A stretch of 64,000 nucleotides of DNA from Candidatus Poribacteria bacterium (GCA_022826645.1 JAJDUM010000100.1:1-64000), one strand, 5' to 3'; shown: positions 51,872-61,726, numbered from the stretch's first letter. Notes: generated from the letters alone by a model not told the origin. Numbers and translations: made by a program.

Positions 51872-53329
51872 ATGAGCGACAAGGGAACTGCTTATCTGTT
51901 TATTGATGATGCATGCATAGAAAGTCTTGAGGGTGCTGCCAAAGGCGTCGTCCCGGCGCAGAAAGTGTCCGACCAGCCACTGATTGAAAAGGATGAGCCT
52001 TGGGAAGAGGGGTGGAGGATCGGTAGCTACATCAATGTCATTTACGACGAGGAGGAGGACCTCTTCAAGATGTGGTATGGTGTTGGGCGGAAATTGAGCG
52101 ATGCGCGTGGCGAAGAGGCGGACGCCCTCGCCTATGCCATTTCACGGGACGGCTACCACTGGGAGAAGCCCGTCCTCAATCTTGTCGAGGACAACGGCAG
52201 CAAAGCGAATAACCTCGTCTTTCCGATGTTTAGATGGGGTGCAGGGACCGGGGTCATGAAGGATCCCATTGAATTAGATCCCGAGAAACGGTACAAAATG
52301 CTCTTTATGTTCCAGAGCGCGTCGATGCGGTTTGCCGGGATTGTTCAACCGGTCTGTGTCGCTTATTCGTCCGACGGGATCCATTGGAACGTGCCCAAAT
52401 ACTGGCTCAACCCTGTTATTCCAGAGGGATCCGACACCCACCTGGTTGCCTATTGGGATCCAAACCTCCACAAATACGTTGTCTATCTGCGCGGTAGGCC
52501 CAACGTCCGGCTTATCTGCATGTCTGAGAGCGATGACTTTGAAAACTGGACGCCACGGAAAATTATCGTCCAACCCGATGCGCAAGACCCCCCGCAGGAT
52601 CACGAGTTTTACGGCATGAGTTCGTTAGCGTATCGCGATTTTCGGGTGGGATTTCTGGCTGTATTCCACACGCTCAACGAGGGTTGGATAGCCCGGAATC
52701 AGATTGAACCGTGGATGCCCGAATGGATGAACCAGATGGACGTTCAACTGACATACTCGAAGGACGGTCGTACTTGGCATCGTGCGGGTGATCGTGAGCG
52801 GATTTTGGTCTGTGGTCCACGCGGCAGTTTTGACTCCGGTTGCGTTTATCCCCCACATGCTCCCTTTGTGCGTGACGAGGAGATCTGGGTCTATTACGGC
52901 GGTTCAAACGAACTACATGGTGAGCCACCCCGCCACGGTGAGGAAGTCCGTCGGGGGATAAGTCTGGCAAAAATCCAGAAGGACCGGTTGGTCTGTTTAA
53001 AAGCGGATAAAGAAGGGCTTGTAACCACGAGATCTCTCAGCATCAAGCCGGATTCGCTCTGGATAAACGCCGACGCTACGGGAGGGGCGTTGCAGGTGGA
53101 GCTGGTAGATCCTTTCGACCGAGTGATCTCTGGTTTCTCCAAAGACGATTGTGTGCCTTTCACCGGCGATGAAACGGAATATCAGGTGAGCTGGAGAGGT
53201 GACCGAAAAGCAACAACAAGCACCGAAGGCCTTGAAGAGAAGATGGTTTCCCAAGCAGCTGGCACTTTCAAAGTCAAGATCTACCTCAACAACGCCAAGC
53301 TGTTCGCACTTTACTCAGACATTGCCTAA
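51872..53329 (+). CDS. Five-bladed beta-propeller glycosidase-like protein (GH32/43/68 fold)
   Basis: A 485-residue soluble protein. The ATG at 51872 has AAGGGG 8 bases upstream, while an earlier TTG at 51842 is unlikely. Features are DLFKMWYGVGR, HWEKPVLNLVED, AYSSDGIHW, DDFENWTPRKI and VYPPHAPFVRDEEIWVYYGGS, the repeated D-G-x-x-W and WYYG signatures of five-bladed propeller glycosidases. From ~370 on is a beta-sandwich (DATGGALQVELVDP). Without a signal peptide it may act on imported oligosaccharides. It lies across from a sulfatase gene (divergent), a pairing usual in sulfated-polysaccharide use. Confidence 0.8.
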   Translation: MSDKGTAYLFIDDACIESLEGAAKGVVPAQKVSDQPLIEKDEPWEEGWRIGSYINVIYDEEEDLFKMWYGVGRKLSDARGEEADALAYAISRDGYHWEKPVLNLVEDNGSKANNLVFPMFRWGAGTGVMKDPIELDPEKRYKMLFMFQSASMRFAGIVQPVCVAYSSDGIHWNVPKYWLNPVIPEGSDTHLVAYWDPNLHKYVVYLRGRPNVRLICMSESDDFENWTPRKIIVQPDAQDPPQDHEFYGMSSLAYRDFRVGFLAVFHTLNEGWIARNQIEPWMPEWMNQMDVQLTYSKDGRTWHRAGDRERILVCGPRGSFDSGCVYPPHAPFVRDEEIWVYYGGSNELHGEPPRHGEEVRRGISLAKIQKDRLVCLKADKEGLVTTRSLSIKPDSLWINADATGGALQVELVDPFDRVISGFSKDDCVPFTGDETEYQVSWRGDRKATTSTEGLEEKMVSQAAGTFKVKIYLNNAKLFALYSDIA

Positions 53330-53343
53330 ATCGTTCCTGCGAA

Positions 53344-54378
53344 TCAGTCGGCGATTGTAACTTCCTTGCCCCTTTCAGCTGCTTCATACAGCGCATTCAT
53401 CACCCGCTGCACATCGAGCATTTCACTGAACTGAACGATGGGTAGACGGTTATCCAAAACGCTCTGGCAGAAGTCTTGGTAGACGCTATCAAATTGGCTT
53501 GTCGCATCAACGCGGGGCGTAACATCCACAATCTGTTCACCATCTTCCAGCGCAATCCGAAGCGGTCTTAGACTGGCAACTCCCCAATCGCCTAAGATTT
53601 CGGCGCCGCTGGTCCGGGATCGGGGGTGCGTCAGCCAGTTGCTTTCTACCGTCATCGTTGAACCGTCTGCAAAGTGCACTAAACCGACATTGAAGTCTTC
53701 AATGTCGCAGTCTGTCACCGATCCCTGCCACGTAATAGGGGGATTCTTCATCCGGCGCACTTTCTGATAGCTCGCCGCCGAAGCGCGTACCGGTTTCGGA
53801 TTTCCCAATGCCCAGAGGGTTGCATCGAGTAGGTGGACGGTTGTATGGAAAAGCACGCCTCCTCCTGCCAGGTGGCGCTTATACATAGTGGGGGTGCCCG
53901 GGATGTGCATCACATGTCCGTGCCAGAGCCGTGTATGGTAGACACTGCCCAGTTTTCCGTCAGCGAGGAATTGACGCAGCGCGCGTACTTCCGGATTGGA
54001 GCGATTCTGCAAGCCCATTGACATCAGTTTTCCGCAGCGTTTGGCTGCAGCGATCATCTCCTCCGCCTCGGTGAGATTCGTTGCCAACGGTTTGGAGACT
54101 AGCACATTGGTTCCTGCTTCAAAGGCATCTATCGCTGTTTCCCGGTTGGCTGCCGGCGGCAGGGCAAGGCTAACGATGTCCAGCGGGTGACGCTCAAGCA
54201 TTTCACGGTAGTCGGCGTAATGATGTGCAACACCAAATTCAACCGCTGCCTTTTGCGCTCTATCAGGGTTTAGATCTACGACAGCAATGATCTCTGCTTC
54301 GGGAATTTCCGCGTAACTCTGGATGTGTCCTCGTCCATGTGACCCGCAACCGATGATACCAATCTTGAGTTGGCTCAT
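53344..54378 (-). CDS. Gfo/Idh/MocA-family oxidoreductase
   Basis: A 344-residue NAD(P)-dependent sugar oxidoreductase. The Rossmann loop IGIIGCGSHGRGHIQSYA opens it, VSKPLATNLTEAEEM gives the E-K-P region, and GGGVLFHTTVHLLDATLWALG gives the D-x-x-x-H catalytic area. Members oxidise or epimerise sugars, inositol and sugar acids. The ribosome site is AAGG/TAGGAT. It is convergent with the beta-propeller protein gene (14 bases apart). It is probably co-transcribed with the upstream PhyH at 54442, 63 bases away. Confidence 0.88.
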   Translation of the reverse strand: MSQLKIGIIGCGSHGRGHIQSYAEIPEAEIIAVVDLNPDRAQKAAVEFGVAHHYADYREMLERHPLDIVSLALPPAANRETAIDAFEAGTNVLVSKPLATNLTEAEEMIAAAKRCGKLMSMGLQNRSNPEVRALRQFLADGKLGSVYHTRLWHGHVMHIPGTPTMYKRHLAGGGVLFHTTVHLLDATLWALGNPKPVRASAASYQKVRRMKNPPITWQGSVTDCDIEDFNVGLVHFADGSTMTVESNWLTHPRSRTSGAEILGDWGVASLRPLRIALEDGEQIVDVTPRVDATSQFDSVYQDFCQSVLDNRLPIVQFSEMLDVQRVMNALYEAAERGKEVTIAD

Positions 54379-54441
54379 ATCCTACCTTCCAAAAACGATT
54401 TTCAGTAAGAGACGGTTTGAGTATATCAATACGTGGGTAAG

Positions 54442-55278
54442 TCAGAGCGTTCGACGTACTTTCTCAGCGTCACTGAACAAGATCTCACGAACGGCATTGG
54501 TTGCCTGCTTGTGGAACTGAACTGCATCAGGATCGAGATCTTTAGTTGGACGCGGCGTCTCCTTGAAGTGACCGAACCGATCTGTACCACGCACAAGTGC
54601 TGCGCTGTCCCAATCACCGATGGTCTGTTGGGTGCTGGTGGGCATGTAGTGCATCGAAAGACCAATACGCCGATCTGTTGACCGGTTGGGACCCGATGCG
54701 TGCGCCAGCCGTACATTGTGAAGCGAAATTTCACCCGGCTGTAGCGGCATTGCTACAGTTTTCTCTTCATCAACATCCACCGAAATTTCCTGCCCACGGG
54801 TCAAGAGATTGTGCTCTTTATACTCATCTGCATGGGGCAAGAGATCGCCCTTGTGACTGCCCGGTAGAACCCGCATGCAACCAGTCTCGACTGTTGCCGG
54901 TGAGAGGGCTAACCATACACTGACCAGTTTATCGGTATCTAGTCCCCAATAACGCAGGTCCTGATGCCATGAAACGAAAGTTTCGCTGCGCGGCTCCTTG
55001 ATCCAGAAGAACGTGTTCCAGCAAAGAATATCGGGACCGATCAGATCCTCGACCGCATCAAGGATCTTTGTATTACGCATCAGTTCGTCAACCCATGTAA
55101 AGAGCAGATGGGACTTGCTCCGCTGTGCTCCCGCAATAGGGCTGCCTTGACCTGCTTCAAATTGCTCAAGTCGTGCCCGATTAGCTGCTACCTGTTCGTC
55201 GTCCAGTACCCTGACCGGAAAATAGTATCCGTCCCGATTGTATTGTGCGATGGCATTTTCATTCAGAAGTTTCGACAT
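54442..55278 (-). CDS. PhyH-family Fe(II)/2-oxoglutarate dioxygenase
   Basis: A 278-residue PhyH. Triad: HQD in VSWHQDLRYWG, His in VRLAHASGPNRS, Arg in DRRIGLSMHYM. Core strand ETGCMRVLPGSHKGD. It is of the usual length. GAGGAGG lies 5 bases before the ATG. It likely forms a unit with the downstream oxidoreductase at 53344 (63 bases). Pairings of a dioxygenase with a Gfo/Idh/MocA enzyme suggest oxidation of a sugar-like compound, but the substrate is not visible. Confidence 0.87.
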   Translation of the reverse strand: MSKLLNENAIAQYNRDGYYFPVRVLDDEQVAANRARLEQFEAGQGSPIAGAQRSKSHLLFTWVDELMRNTKILDAVEDLIGPDILCWNTFFWIKEPRSETFVSWHQDLRYWGLDTDKLVSVWLALSPATVETGCMRVLPGSHKGDLLPHADEYKEHNLLTRGQEISVDVDEEKTVAMPLQPGEISLHNVRLAHASGPNRSTDRRIGLSMHYMPTSTQQTIGDWDSAALVRGTDRFGHFKETPRPTKDLDPDAVQFHKQATNAVREILFSDAEKVRRTL

Positions 55279-55398
55279 TAGAACCTCCTCTAGAATCGCT
55301 AGCGACTGGTTTGTTTACCATCTTCGAGTATCATAGCAATAGCCATAAATTCTAAATATCTATTCTTACGATCAATTCTACACATTCTCTCAACTGCT

Positions 55399-56502
55399 TT
55401 ATGAGCTCCTATTTACTCGCACGGGACCGATGAACAATTCTTCAGGCAGAAAACTCGTCGTTTCAGTGGCGTACCTGTATTCAAAACCCTCGGTTGTGAC
55501 GACCCCCATCGCAGTGAAGTACTTGGACTCGCCGCTCGTTCCACTCTTGTTCCCACCGCTGTGACCACGTAGCCAAGCAGAGTCAATGATCTGTTCGCCC
55601 TTCCAGATGCCCCCCGTTGCGTTCAGATGGCCAAACCGGGCGAGATCCGACGCACTCATGACGACCCATCCGGGACCACTGCGAACAGGGTGCCCGCTAA
55701 TTTCATAGGGAGGGTCGAGGTAGGTGTACGAATCCGGAATCGTGGGGTAAAAATACTTCTGATCTTTGATATAGCCGCCTGTGAGCCAGTCCCATCTTTC
55801 TGCCGGAATACCTATCAGGTCAAAGAGGCGTTCCTGAATGACATCCTTGAGGTCATCGTTCCAGACATAGGTTAGCGCTTGGCCCAAACGCCAAAATCCC
55901 GCGCTACTGTAGACACCAACTGTGCCCGGCTCGGTGTGGGAGTAGAGGTCATAGAACGGATCACCGCTCCACTTCGCCCATTCGGGGATGCCTGGCATAA
56001 CGTTCGCCGCCTCAAGCCCCGTCACCTTCTCTCGCCAACGGATCCCCAACTCCATCGGAAATCCACCGTAGTGAAGGGACTCATGTTTTGATCCAATGAG
56101 ATGCTTCCAAGTCAATTTTTTGTGATGACCTTCGATTAAGTATTTATGGGGGTGGGAAAGTTCGCCCTCACCGGTCCAGTATTTGTTGATCGGCTCGTCG
56201 GGATCGATGCGACCGTCGGCGACTGCAAATCCGAGGATCGCCCACATGAAAGCCTTTCCAACGGAGGCGGTCTGATATCGATAATGCGGATCTCCCCAAG
56301 CATGAACCAAGTAACCGTCACGGGTAATCACGGCGCCATACTGGTCCCCGGAGTGATCCTCACCGCCGAAAGACGCTCCCTTGACTTCCATACCGTCTAT
56401 GAAGCCCCCGAATTTTTCAGAATCAAGCCCCGCTTCCTCTGCCGTAATCTCAACCCAGTCATCTTCAGGAAATGTTACCCAATCCGGAAGTTCGATAGTC
56501 AT
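55399..56502 (-). CDS. Serine hydrolase of the beta-lactamase class C/esterase family
   Basis: A 367-residue protein with the S-x-x-K motif (TASVGKAFMWAI) and a Y-S-S triad-like site (GVYSSAGFWRLG). Class C beta-lactamases have Y-x-N, so Y-S-S points to an esterase or peptidase rather than a lactamase. A further motif HSGGNKSG resembles the H/K-x-G third box. There is no signal peptide, so it is probably cytoplasmic. GAGGAAGGAG precedes the ATG. It is divergent from the D-2-hydroxyacid dehydrogenase gene at 56660. Confidence 0.82.
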   Translation of the reverse strand: MTIELPDWVTFPEDDWVEITAEEAGLDSEKFGGFIDGMEVKGASFGGEDHSGDQYGAVITRDGYLVHAWGDPHYRYQTASVGKAFMWAILGFAVADGRIDPDEPINKYWTGEGELSHPHKYLIEGHHKKLTWKHLIGSKHESLHYGGFPMELGIRWREKVTGLEAANVMPGIPEWAKWSGDPFYDLYSHTEPGTVGVYSSAGFWRLGQALTYVWNDDLKDVIQERLFDLIGIPAERWDWLTGGYIKDQKYFYPTIPDSYTYLDPPYEISGHPVRSGPGWVVMSASDLARFGHLNATGGIWKGEQIIDSAWLRGHSGGNKSGTSGESKYFTAMGVVTTEGFEYRYATETTSFLPEELFIGPVRVNRSS

Positions 56503-56545
56503 TCAATGACTCCTTCCTCATTAGTATTGTCATATAGCTATTCCC

Positions 56546-56574
56546 TTGACAGAAAGTTTGCCTTAGTATATCCT
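56546..56574 (+). promoter_or_regulatory. Sigma70 promoter of the D-2-hydroxyacid dehydrogenase gene
   Basis: TTGACA (56546-56551) with TATCCT (56569-56574), 17 bases apart. Predicted start near 56581, about 78 bases before the ATG at 56660. Confidence 0.6.
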
Positions 56575-56659
56575 GTTAGCATTCACAACTCAATTGAAAA
56601 AGGAGAGAAGCGGTTGAGTCCTTAAATCTGAATTTTGAGACTTCTGCCGCGCGATTTCT

Positions 56660-57610
56660 ATGAAATTACTTGTCGCTGCATCATGGTCCCAAGACCGACT
56701 CGAAGATGCACAGAAAACCTTTCCCGAAGTACAGTTCACCGTTGCTGCTGACCAAGATGATATTCTGCGCGAAATTGTCGACGCTGAAGCTGTTTTCGGC
56801 GCAATCAGTCGGGAAGCATTTCTGGCAGCCAAACAGTTGAAGTGGATCCAAAATACAGGTGCTGGAGTAGAAAGACTGGCGCGAATTTCTGAGATAGCAG
56901 AGAGCGATGTCACTGTTACTAACACTCGCGGTTCTCACGCTGCCACAATCGCCGAGCACGCTTTTGGATTGTTGATTAGCCTGACACGCCAATTACCAAG
57001 TCTTTTGGATGGGCAACGCGAACACAACTGGACACGTCCATTCAGCGGGCCTCAGGTCGGATTGACCGGTTTGACGCTGGGAGTGGTTGGCATGGGCAAT
57101 ATCGGTCGCGCCATTGCTAAGCGCGGCCACGGCTTTGATATGGAGGTCATTGGGGTTGACATCAACGAAGTGCCCAAGCCCGATTTTGTGGCTGAACTGA
57201 GTTTGTTGGATGGACTCGACAATCTGATGGAGCGTTCGGATGTCGTGGCAGTTGCAGCCCCAATCACACCAGAAACCGCCGGGATGCTCGGTCCTGAACA
57301 GCTGAGACTCATGAAGCCGACAGCCTACCTGATAGTTGTATCGCGGGGAGGCATTATAGACGAAGATACGCTCATGCAGATGCTGAACGATGGGCAGCTT
57401 GCCGGCGCTGGATTGGACGTTACAGCGATAGAACCGCTGCCCCAAGACAGCCCGCTCTGGGACACCCCGAACTTGCTAATAACCCCACACTGCTCTGGAG
57501 GTTCCTCCCAGACTGCTGCTGCTGGCAAAGCCATTTTTTATGACAATTTACGGCGATACCTCGCCAAAGAGCCGCTCACGAATCTGGTCGACCTGAAGCG
57601 GGGATTCTAA
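56660..57610 (+). CDS. D-2-hydroxyacid dehydrogenase
   Basis: A 316-residue NAD-dependent enzyme. The Rossmann motif is GVVGMGNIGRAIAKRG, the catalytic Arg lies in VVSRGGIIDEDTLMQ, and the His is in LLITPHCSGG. Length and order match GyaR/GhrB/PGDH-like dehydrogenases, which interconvert 2-hydroxy acids and 2-keto acids. The ribosome site before ATG 56660 is weak. A sigma70 promoter lies upstream. It stands alone between divergent and convergent neighbours. Confidence 0.87.
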   Translation: MKLLVAASWSQDRLEDAQKTFPEVQFTVAADQDDILREIVDAEAVFGAISREAFLAAKQLKWIQNTGAGVERLARISEIAESDVTVTNTRGSHAATIAEHAFGLLISLTRQLPSLLDGQREHNWTRPFSGPQVGLTGLTLGVVGMGNIGRAIAKRGHGFDMEVIGVDINEVPKPDFVAELSLLDGLDNLMERSDVVAVAAPITPETAGMLGPEQLRLMKPTAYLIVVSRGGIIDEDTLMQMLNDGQLAGAGLDVTAIEPLPQDSPLWDTPNLLITPHCSGGSSQTAAAGKAIFYDNLRRYLAKEPLTNLVDLKRGF

Positions 57611-57669
57611 TCGGATCTTGGCACACTACTTCTGCGGTGCGTCATCTTCAGGAGCCGCTGGGAGGGACT

Positions 57670-58521
57670 CTACTGAAAATCTTCGCCGGGAAATGTACCC
57701 CAAGGGACCGCTTTTGCCTTGCCCTCATAAACCGGCAGGAATGACTTTGTAATGTGGCGTGTTTGTTCAACCCAGTCAGCCCATTCAGATCTGCTTGTGA
57801 TGTGGTCGCGGATTAACGCCTTAACTTCGTCGGGTAGATCATCATAGGCGGGCCAATACCAGATAGTGAGCACTGTGCGACGCTGGTCGGTTTGGTTGGC
57901 GCGGGCGGAATGCAGCAGACGTGAGTCGCCAACGACAATATCACCGGCACGTACTGGCACGTTAACCTCACCCTCAACCTGTTGGAAGGCGAGATGATCC
58001 ATATCGGTTGCGCGGGTTACGGTGTCGTCGTCCCTTGGTCGCATATCGTGCAGTGGGTGACGTTTTAGGTGAGAACCGGGAATCAAGCGTAAACAGCCGT
58101 TGTGTATGTTCGTGTCAACTAAATAGTACATCAGGAAGTACTGCTGCGGCTGATTAGTGTAGCTGATGGGGTGTTTCCACAACACCCCGTCTTGGTGCCA
58201 GTATAACGGTGGACTGTGTGGAGGCTTACTAATCACAAAGCCACTCCAGAATTTAGGTACGTCAAATCCCAACTCGGCGAAAACCGCCATGGCCTCCGGA
58301 TCGATGAGGAGTTCGGTGAAGGAGGGATGGGGGCAAGTCCAGTAGGGAATGATACACCCCTGTGAACGGTGCTGCTCAAAGTGTTCCTCATCCTGTTGCG
58401 CGATCATCCATTCACTCATGGTATTTAGCTTCGCTACCATCTCCGGTGCCAGCACGTTCTCAAAGATACAGAAACCATCACGCATGAGCTGATCCCGTTT
58501 CTCCTTAGCGGCGATTGGCAT
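57670..58521 (-). CDS. PhyH-family Fe(II)/2-oxoglutarate dioxygenase
   Basis: A 283-residue PhyH. Triad: HQD in LYWHQDGVLWKHP, distal His in SRLLHSARANQT, Arg following. Core strand HNGCLRLIPGSHLKR. AAGGGAG precedes the ATG. It is the second gene of a pair with the PhyH at 58561, 39 bases downstream of that gene's stop. Both probably come from one promoter at 59490-59518. The two proteins are only distantly similar, so they are not a recent duplication. Confidence 0.87.
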   Translation of the reverse strand: MPIAAKEKRDQLMRDGFCIFENVLAPEMVAKLNTMSEWMIAQQDEEHFEQHRSQGCIIPYWTCPHPSFTELLIDPEAMAVFAELGFDVPKFWSGFVISKPPHSPPLYWHQDGVLWKHPISYTNQPQQYFLMYYLVDTNIHNGCLRLIPGSHLKRHPLHDMRPRDDDTVTRATDMDHLAFQQVEGEVNVPVRAGDIVVGDSRLLHSARANQTDQRRTVLTIWYWPAYDDLPDEVKALIRDHITSRSEWADWVEQTRHITKSFLPVYEGKAKAVPWGTFPGEDFQ

Positions 58522-58560
58522 TGATGTTCTCCCTTTCGTGTTGGCGCATTCCGTCTAAAT

Positions 58561-59298
58561 CTATTCGGGTTTCACAACAGTTTTTCTGGCAGTTGCGGCG
58601 GTTGTATGGTGGTTCCATCCGCGCAACACCAAGTTCTCGCTAAACTGATAAATGTCTTCCTTCCTATCCTTGCCAGATAACATCCTCGCAATGACGACCT
58701 TCCTCGATTTCTCAGAGCGGTTGGACATTGAACCGTGTACGATAAAATAATCGAAGAAGGTGACGTCGCCGGGCTCAGCTTCAATCAGTACGGCGTCCTC
58801 AAACGGGAACTTGTCATGAAACGCGTCATCAGTTGCTTTTGACGTCTCCATCCGTCCGTGCTTGTGCGATCCGGGATAGACCCTCAGACAGCCCGTTTCT
58901 TCTGTCGCTTCACTGACATGAATCATTCCGGCGATCATGGTGTTCTGCTGGGTCGGTAGGTAACTCCAGTCTTGGTGCATCTTGAAGGGGGTCTCTGCGG
59001 TCGTTTTTCGCTTCTCGAAGAGTGTCGAATGGTTAAGGACAATGTCGGGTCCAATGAACTGTTCAACAATGTCGAGAAACCCGTTGTGAAGCAGTGCCGT
59101 TAGCCACAGACCCGAATACTGCTGCACATTCCGCGTGGAGATAACACCGTTATGGTTCGGATTATCGTCGTCGGGTTTTTCGAGTTGGGCCACAATTCGA
59201 TCAAACTCCGCTTCAAGTGACTTTATCTCATCTGCTGAAAAGACGCTCTTTGCCAAATAGTATCCGTTCTCATCAAAGAATGTTCCGATTTTGCTCAT
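58561..59298 (-). CDS. PhyH-family Fe(II)/2-oxoglutarate dioxygenase (short)
   Basis: A 245-residue PhyH, the shortest here. Triad: HQD in FKMHQDWSYLP, distal His in YFIVHGSMSNRS, Arg in SRKVVIARM. Core strand ETGCLRVYPGSHKHG. AAGGAAAC precedes the ATG. First gene of a two-PhyH unit with the gene at 57670. It is preceded by a ~185-base leader from a strong promoter on the minus strand. Confidence 0.87.
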   Translation of the reverse strand: MSKIGTFFDENGYYLAKSVFSADEIKSLEAEFDRIVAQLEKPDDDNPNHNGVISTRNVQQYSGLWLTALLHNGFLDIVEQFIGPDIVLNHSTLFEKRKTTAETPFKMHQDWSYLPTQQNTMIAGMIHVSEATEETGCLRVYPGSHKHGRMETSKATDDAFHDKFPFEDAVLIEAEPGDVTFFDYFIVHGSMSNRSEKSRKVVIARMLSGKDRKEDIYQFSENLVLRGWNHHTTAATARKTVVKPE

Positions 59299-59656
59299 GG
59301 TCAGGGTTTCCTTGTGGACAAAATCTAAGCGATCTCCGAATTAATAAACCTTGTGCTTGCGCTGGAAGGGTGATAACATATCTCCACTGAAATCAGGCAC
59401 CCATAACCAGATGGAATACGCCAAGGTTGGAGGCGCATCCCTAACTTGCGCTAACACAGTTAGTTGAGAATTCTTGGGTTTAACGCGCAATTATACATAG
59501 GGTGGGTAACGTGGTCAAGCAAAAACAAGCGGTTCAGGCACCGCCCCAAAACACACCAGCACCTCCCCAAGACTTTGGGTTGGGAAGATGCTGTTTGTGT
59601 TTATCACTTCAAATAGGTTGATGTTAGGTTAAGTAGAATCGCTGAAGGGAGAACCG
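59299..59656. other. Divergent region of 358 bases with two promoters expected
   Basis: It holds the minus-strand promoter of the PhyH pair (59490-59518) and an unplaced promoter for the quinone reductase gene. Two short inverted stretches (CCCAA/TTGGG near 59567-59580) occur. No gene is recognised. Confidence 0.6.
59490..59518 (-). promoter_or_regulatory. Sigma70 promoter of the PhyH pair
   Basis: Read on the minus strand: TTGACC (complement 59513-59518) and TATAAT (complement 59490-59495), with 17 bases between. Predicted start near 59483, leaving a ~185-base leader before the ATG at 59298. Confidence 0.8.
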
Positions 59657-60637
59657 ATGAAAGGTATTATTAGAACCGGTGACGGGGGACCGGAGGTCTT
59701 GAAATTAGCGGAAGTCCCTGCCCCGAACCCCGGGCCCACACAGTTACTGATTGACGTAAAAGCAACCGCACTCAATCGAGCGGATACCATACAGCGACAA
59801 GGGGGATATCCGCCCCCGCCCGGCGAATCAGAGCTGCTCGGTTTGGAGCTTGCCGGGGTTGTTGCGTCGTGGGGAGAGGAAGTGGAAGGCTTTGAGCGAG
59901 GTGATCGCGTCTTCGGTCTGGTCGGTGGTGGTGCTTACGCGGAGCAGGCGGTCATTGACTATCGCATGGCGATGCCCATTCCTGATGATTGGAGTTTTGA
60001 GAAGGCGGCGGCGGTTACAGAGGTCTTCTTTACTGCCAACGAAACGCTCTTTACCCTCGGTGGTCTACGTGTAGGTGAATCAGTACTCATTCATGCGGGC
60101 GGCAGTGGTGTTGGAACAGCGGGGACCCAGATGGCGCATGAGGCGGGTGCTCGTGTCTTTATCACAGCTGGTTCAGCGGAGAAAATTGAGAGAAGCAAGC
60201 AACTTGGATGTACAGAAGGCATCAATTATAAAGAACAGGACTTTGCGGAAGAGATTATGCGACTGACAGACGGGGAGGGCGTGGAACTTGTTCAAGATTT
60301 CATCGGTGCGCCCTACTTGGAGCGGAATCTCTCAATTCTCAAGACGCGAGGGCGTTTGGTTATGGTCGGCTTGATGGGCGGTGCTGCTGCCGAACTTAAT
60401 CTGGGGACAATTATGCGGAAACGGCTGCAGGTCTTCGGATCGGTGATGCGCCCACAGTCGATCGAAGAGAAGATTGGAATCACACAGCGTTTTGTTGATC
60501 GATGGCTACCTCTGCTCAAAGAAGAGAAGATTCAACCGATTATTGATAGCGTGTTCCCCCTGTCGCAAGCCTGCGAAGCACACGAATATATGGAGGCAAA
60601 TCGAAACTTTGGGAAGATTATCCTTAAGGTGGAGTAA
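59657..60637 (+). CDS. Zinc-independent quinone oxidoreductase (MDR, PIG3-like)
   Basis: A 326-residue medium-chain reductase. Features are ALNRADTIQRQGGYPPPP near residue 40, LGLELAGVV, GDRVFGLVGGGAYAEQ and the cofactor loop GGSGVGTAGTQMA. The zinc-ligand Cys/His set of true alcohol dehydrogenases is missing, which fits quinone oxidoreductase/PIG3-like NADPH enzymes. These reduce quinones or enones. GAAGGGAG precedes the ATG by 6 bases. It is convergent with the zinc alcohol dehydrogenase gene (54 bases apart). Confidence 0.87.
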   Translation: MKGIIRTGDGGPEVLKLAEVPAPNPGPTQLLIDVKATALNRADTIQRQGGYPPPPGESELLGLELAGVVASWGEEVEGFERGDRVFGLVGGGAYAEQAVIDYRMAMPIPDDWSFEKAAAVTEVFFTANETLFTLGGLRVGESVLIHAGGSGVGTAGTQMAHEAGARVFITAGSAEKIERSKQLGCTEGINYKEQDFAEEIMRLTDGEGVELVQDFIGAPYLERNLSILKTRGRLVMVGLMGGAAAELNLGTIMRKRLQVFGSVMRPQSIEEKIGITQRFVDRWLPLLKEEKIQPIIDSVFPLSQACEAHEYMEANRNFGKIILKVE

Positions 60638-60691
60638 CACGAAGGCTTGTAGTACCGCGGTTTGCAATTTTCCTATTGCGTTTTGAGCAAG

Positions 60692-61726
60692 TTATTCAGG
60701 GCGCAACATTAACTTTACTCCTTCCCGCCTCTCAAAGAGATCGAACGCCTCCTGCCATTCGGAGATGGACATTTCGTGGGTAACCAATGCCTTCGTAGAA
60801 ACCATACCGTGCTCCATCAGTTTAAGTGCACGCTCCCATGCAGTCTTCTTCTGTGAGATGAATCCCGTCACTTGGAGTTCCTTAAAGGCAATCTGCTCAA
60901 AATCTATGTTGATCGGGTTGCCGAACAGGCCCATCTGCGTATACTTCCCACGCTTACGAGTGAGTTCTATGCCTAACGGTGCTGCCGGTGCTGCCCCAGA
61001 GCATTCCAAGACAACATCGGCACCGTAGCCGTCGGTATGTGCCTTGATGACCTCCACGGCATCCTCCTTCTCAATGTCGATCGTCAGGTCTGCACCGAGT
61101 TCTGCCGCATGCTTGAGCCGATTGGCGTCAACGGATGTGCCACACACGGCAACGATGCCTCCTTCCGCCTTCGCTACCTGCAAGCTGAGTAGTCCAATAG
61201 TCCCTGGTCCAGTGATCACGACAAAGTCACCAGCCGAGACCTTCGTCTGCTCGATTACACCGTGAACACAGCAAGCGACTGGCTCTGTCAGTGCTCCAGA
61301 GATTAAGTCTACGTTTTCGGGCAGTTTGTGTAAGCCGTGTTCGGGAGTGGTGCAATATTTTGCGAACGCCCCATTATGCCAGTAGCCTATAATCTCCCGG
61401 TGATTGCACAAGTTATAAAATCCTGAACGGCAGTAGTCGCACCGTCCACAGATCGAAAAAGTGGGTTCAACCGTCACTCGATCTCCGACCTTGACGCGCG
61501 TAATTTCCGAACCACACTCGATAATTGTACCACTGAATTCGTGACCGATGACAACAGGGGGGCGCATTGGAAGGTTGATGTGATCGTGATGGATATGCAG
61601 ATCCGATCCACAGATGCCCGCACTATGCACCTCAATGAGGACTTCATTGGCGTTAGGTTTCCGAACATCAACGTCTCTGAGGTCGGTAAACCCGTCGCCG
61701 CGCTGATATTTGACGACACCTTTCAT
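60692..61726 (-). CDS. Zinc-dependent alcohol/polyol dehydrogenase (MDR)
   Basis: A 344-residue dehydrogenase of the threonine/sorbitol type. Catalytic zinc ligands are in GICGSDLHIH and IGHEFSG; structural zinc cysteines are CGRCDYCRSGFYNLC. The cofactor loop is GPGTIGLLSLQVAKA. It probably oxidises a polyol or 2-hydroxy compound. GAAGGAG precedes the ATG. Its start is 14 bases after the stop of the PhyH at 61741, so the two are likely one unit with the TIM-barrel gene before it. Confidence 0.89.
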   Translation of the reverse strand: MKGVVKYQRGDGFTDLRDVDVRKPNANEVLIEVHSAGICGSDLHIHHDHINLPMRPPVVIGHEFSGTIIECGSEITRVKVGDRVTVEPTFSICGRCDYCRSGFYNLCNHREIIGYWHNGAFAKYCTTPEHGLHKLPENVDLISGALTEPVACCVHGVIEQTKVSAGDFVVITGPGTIGLLSLQVAKAEGGIVAVCGTSVDANRLKHAAELGADLTIDIEKEDAVEVIKAHTDGYGADVVLECSGAAPAAPLGIELTRKRGKYTQMGLFGNPINIDFEQIAFKELQVTGFISQKKTAWERALKLMEHGMVSTKALVTHEMSISEWQEAFDLFERREGVKLMLRPE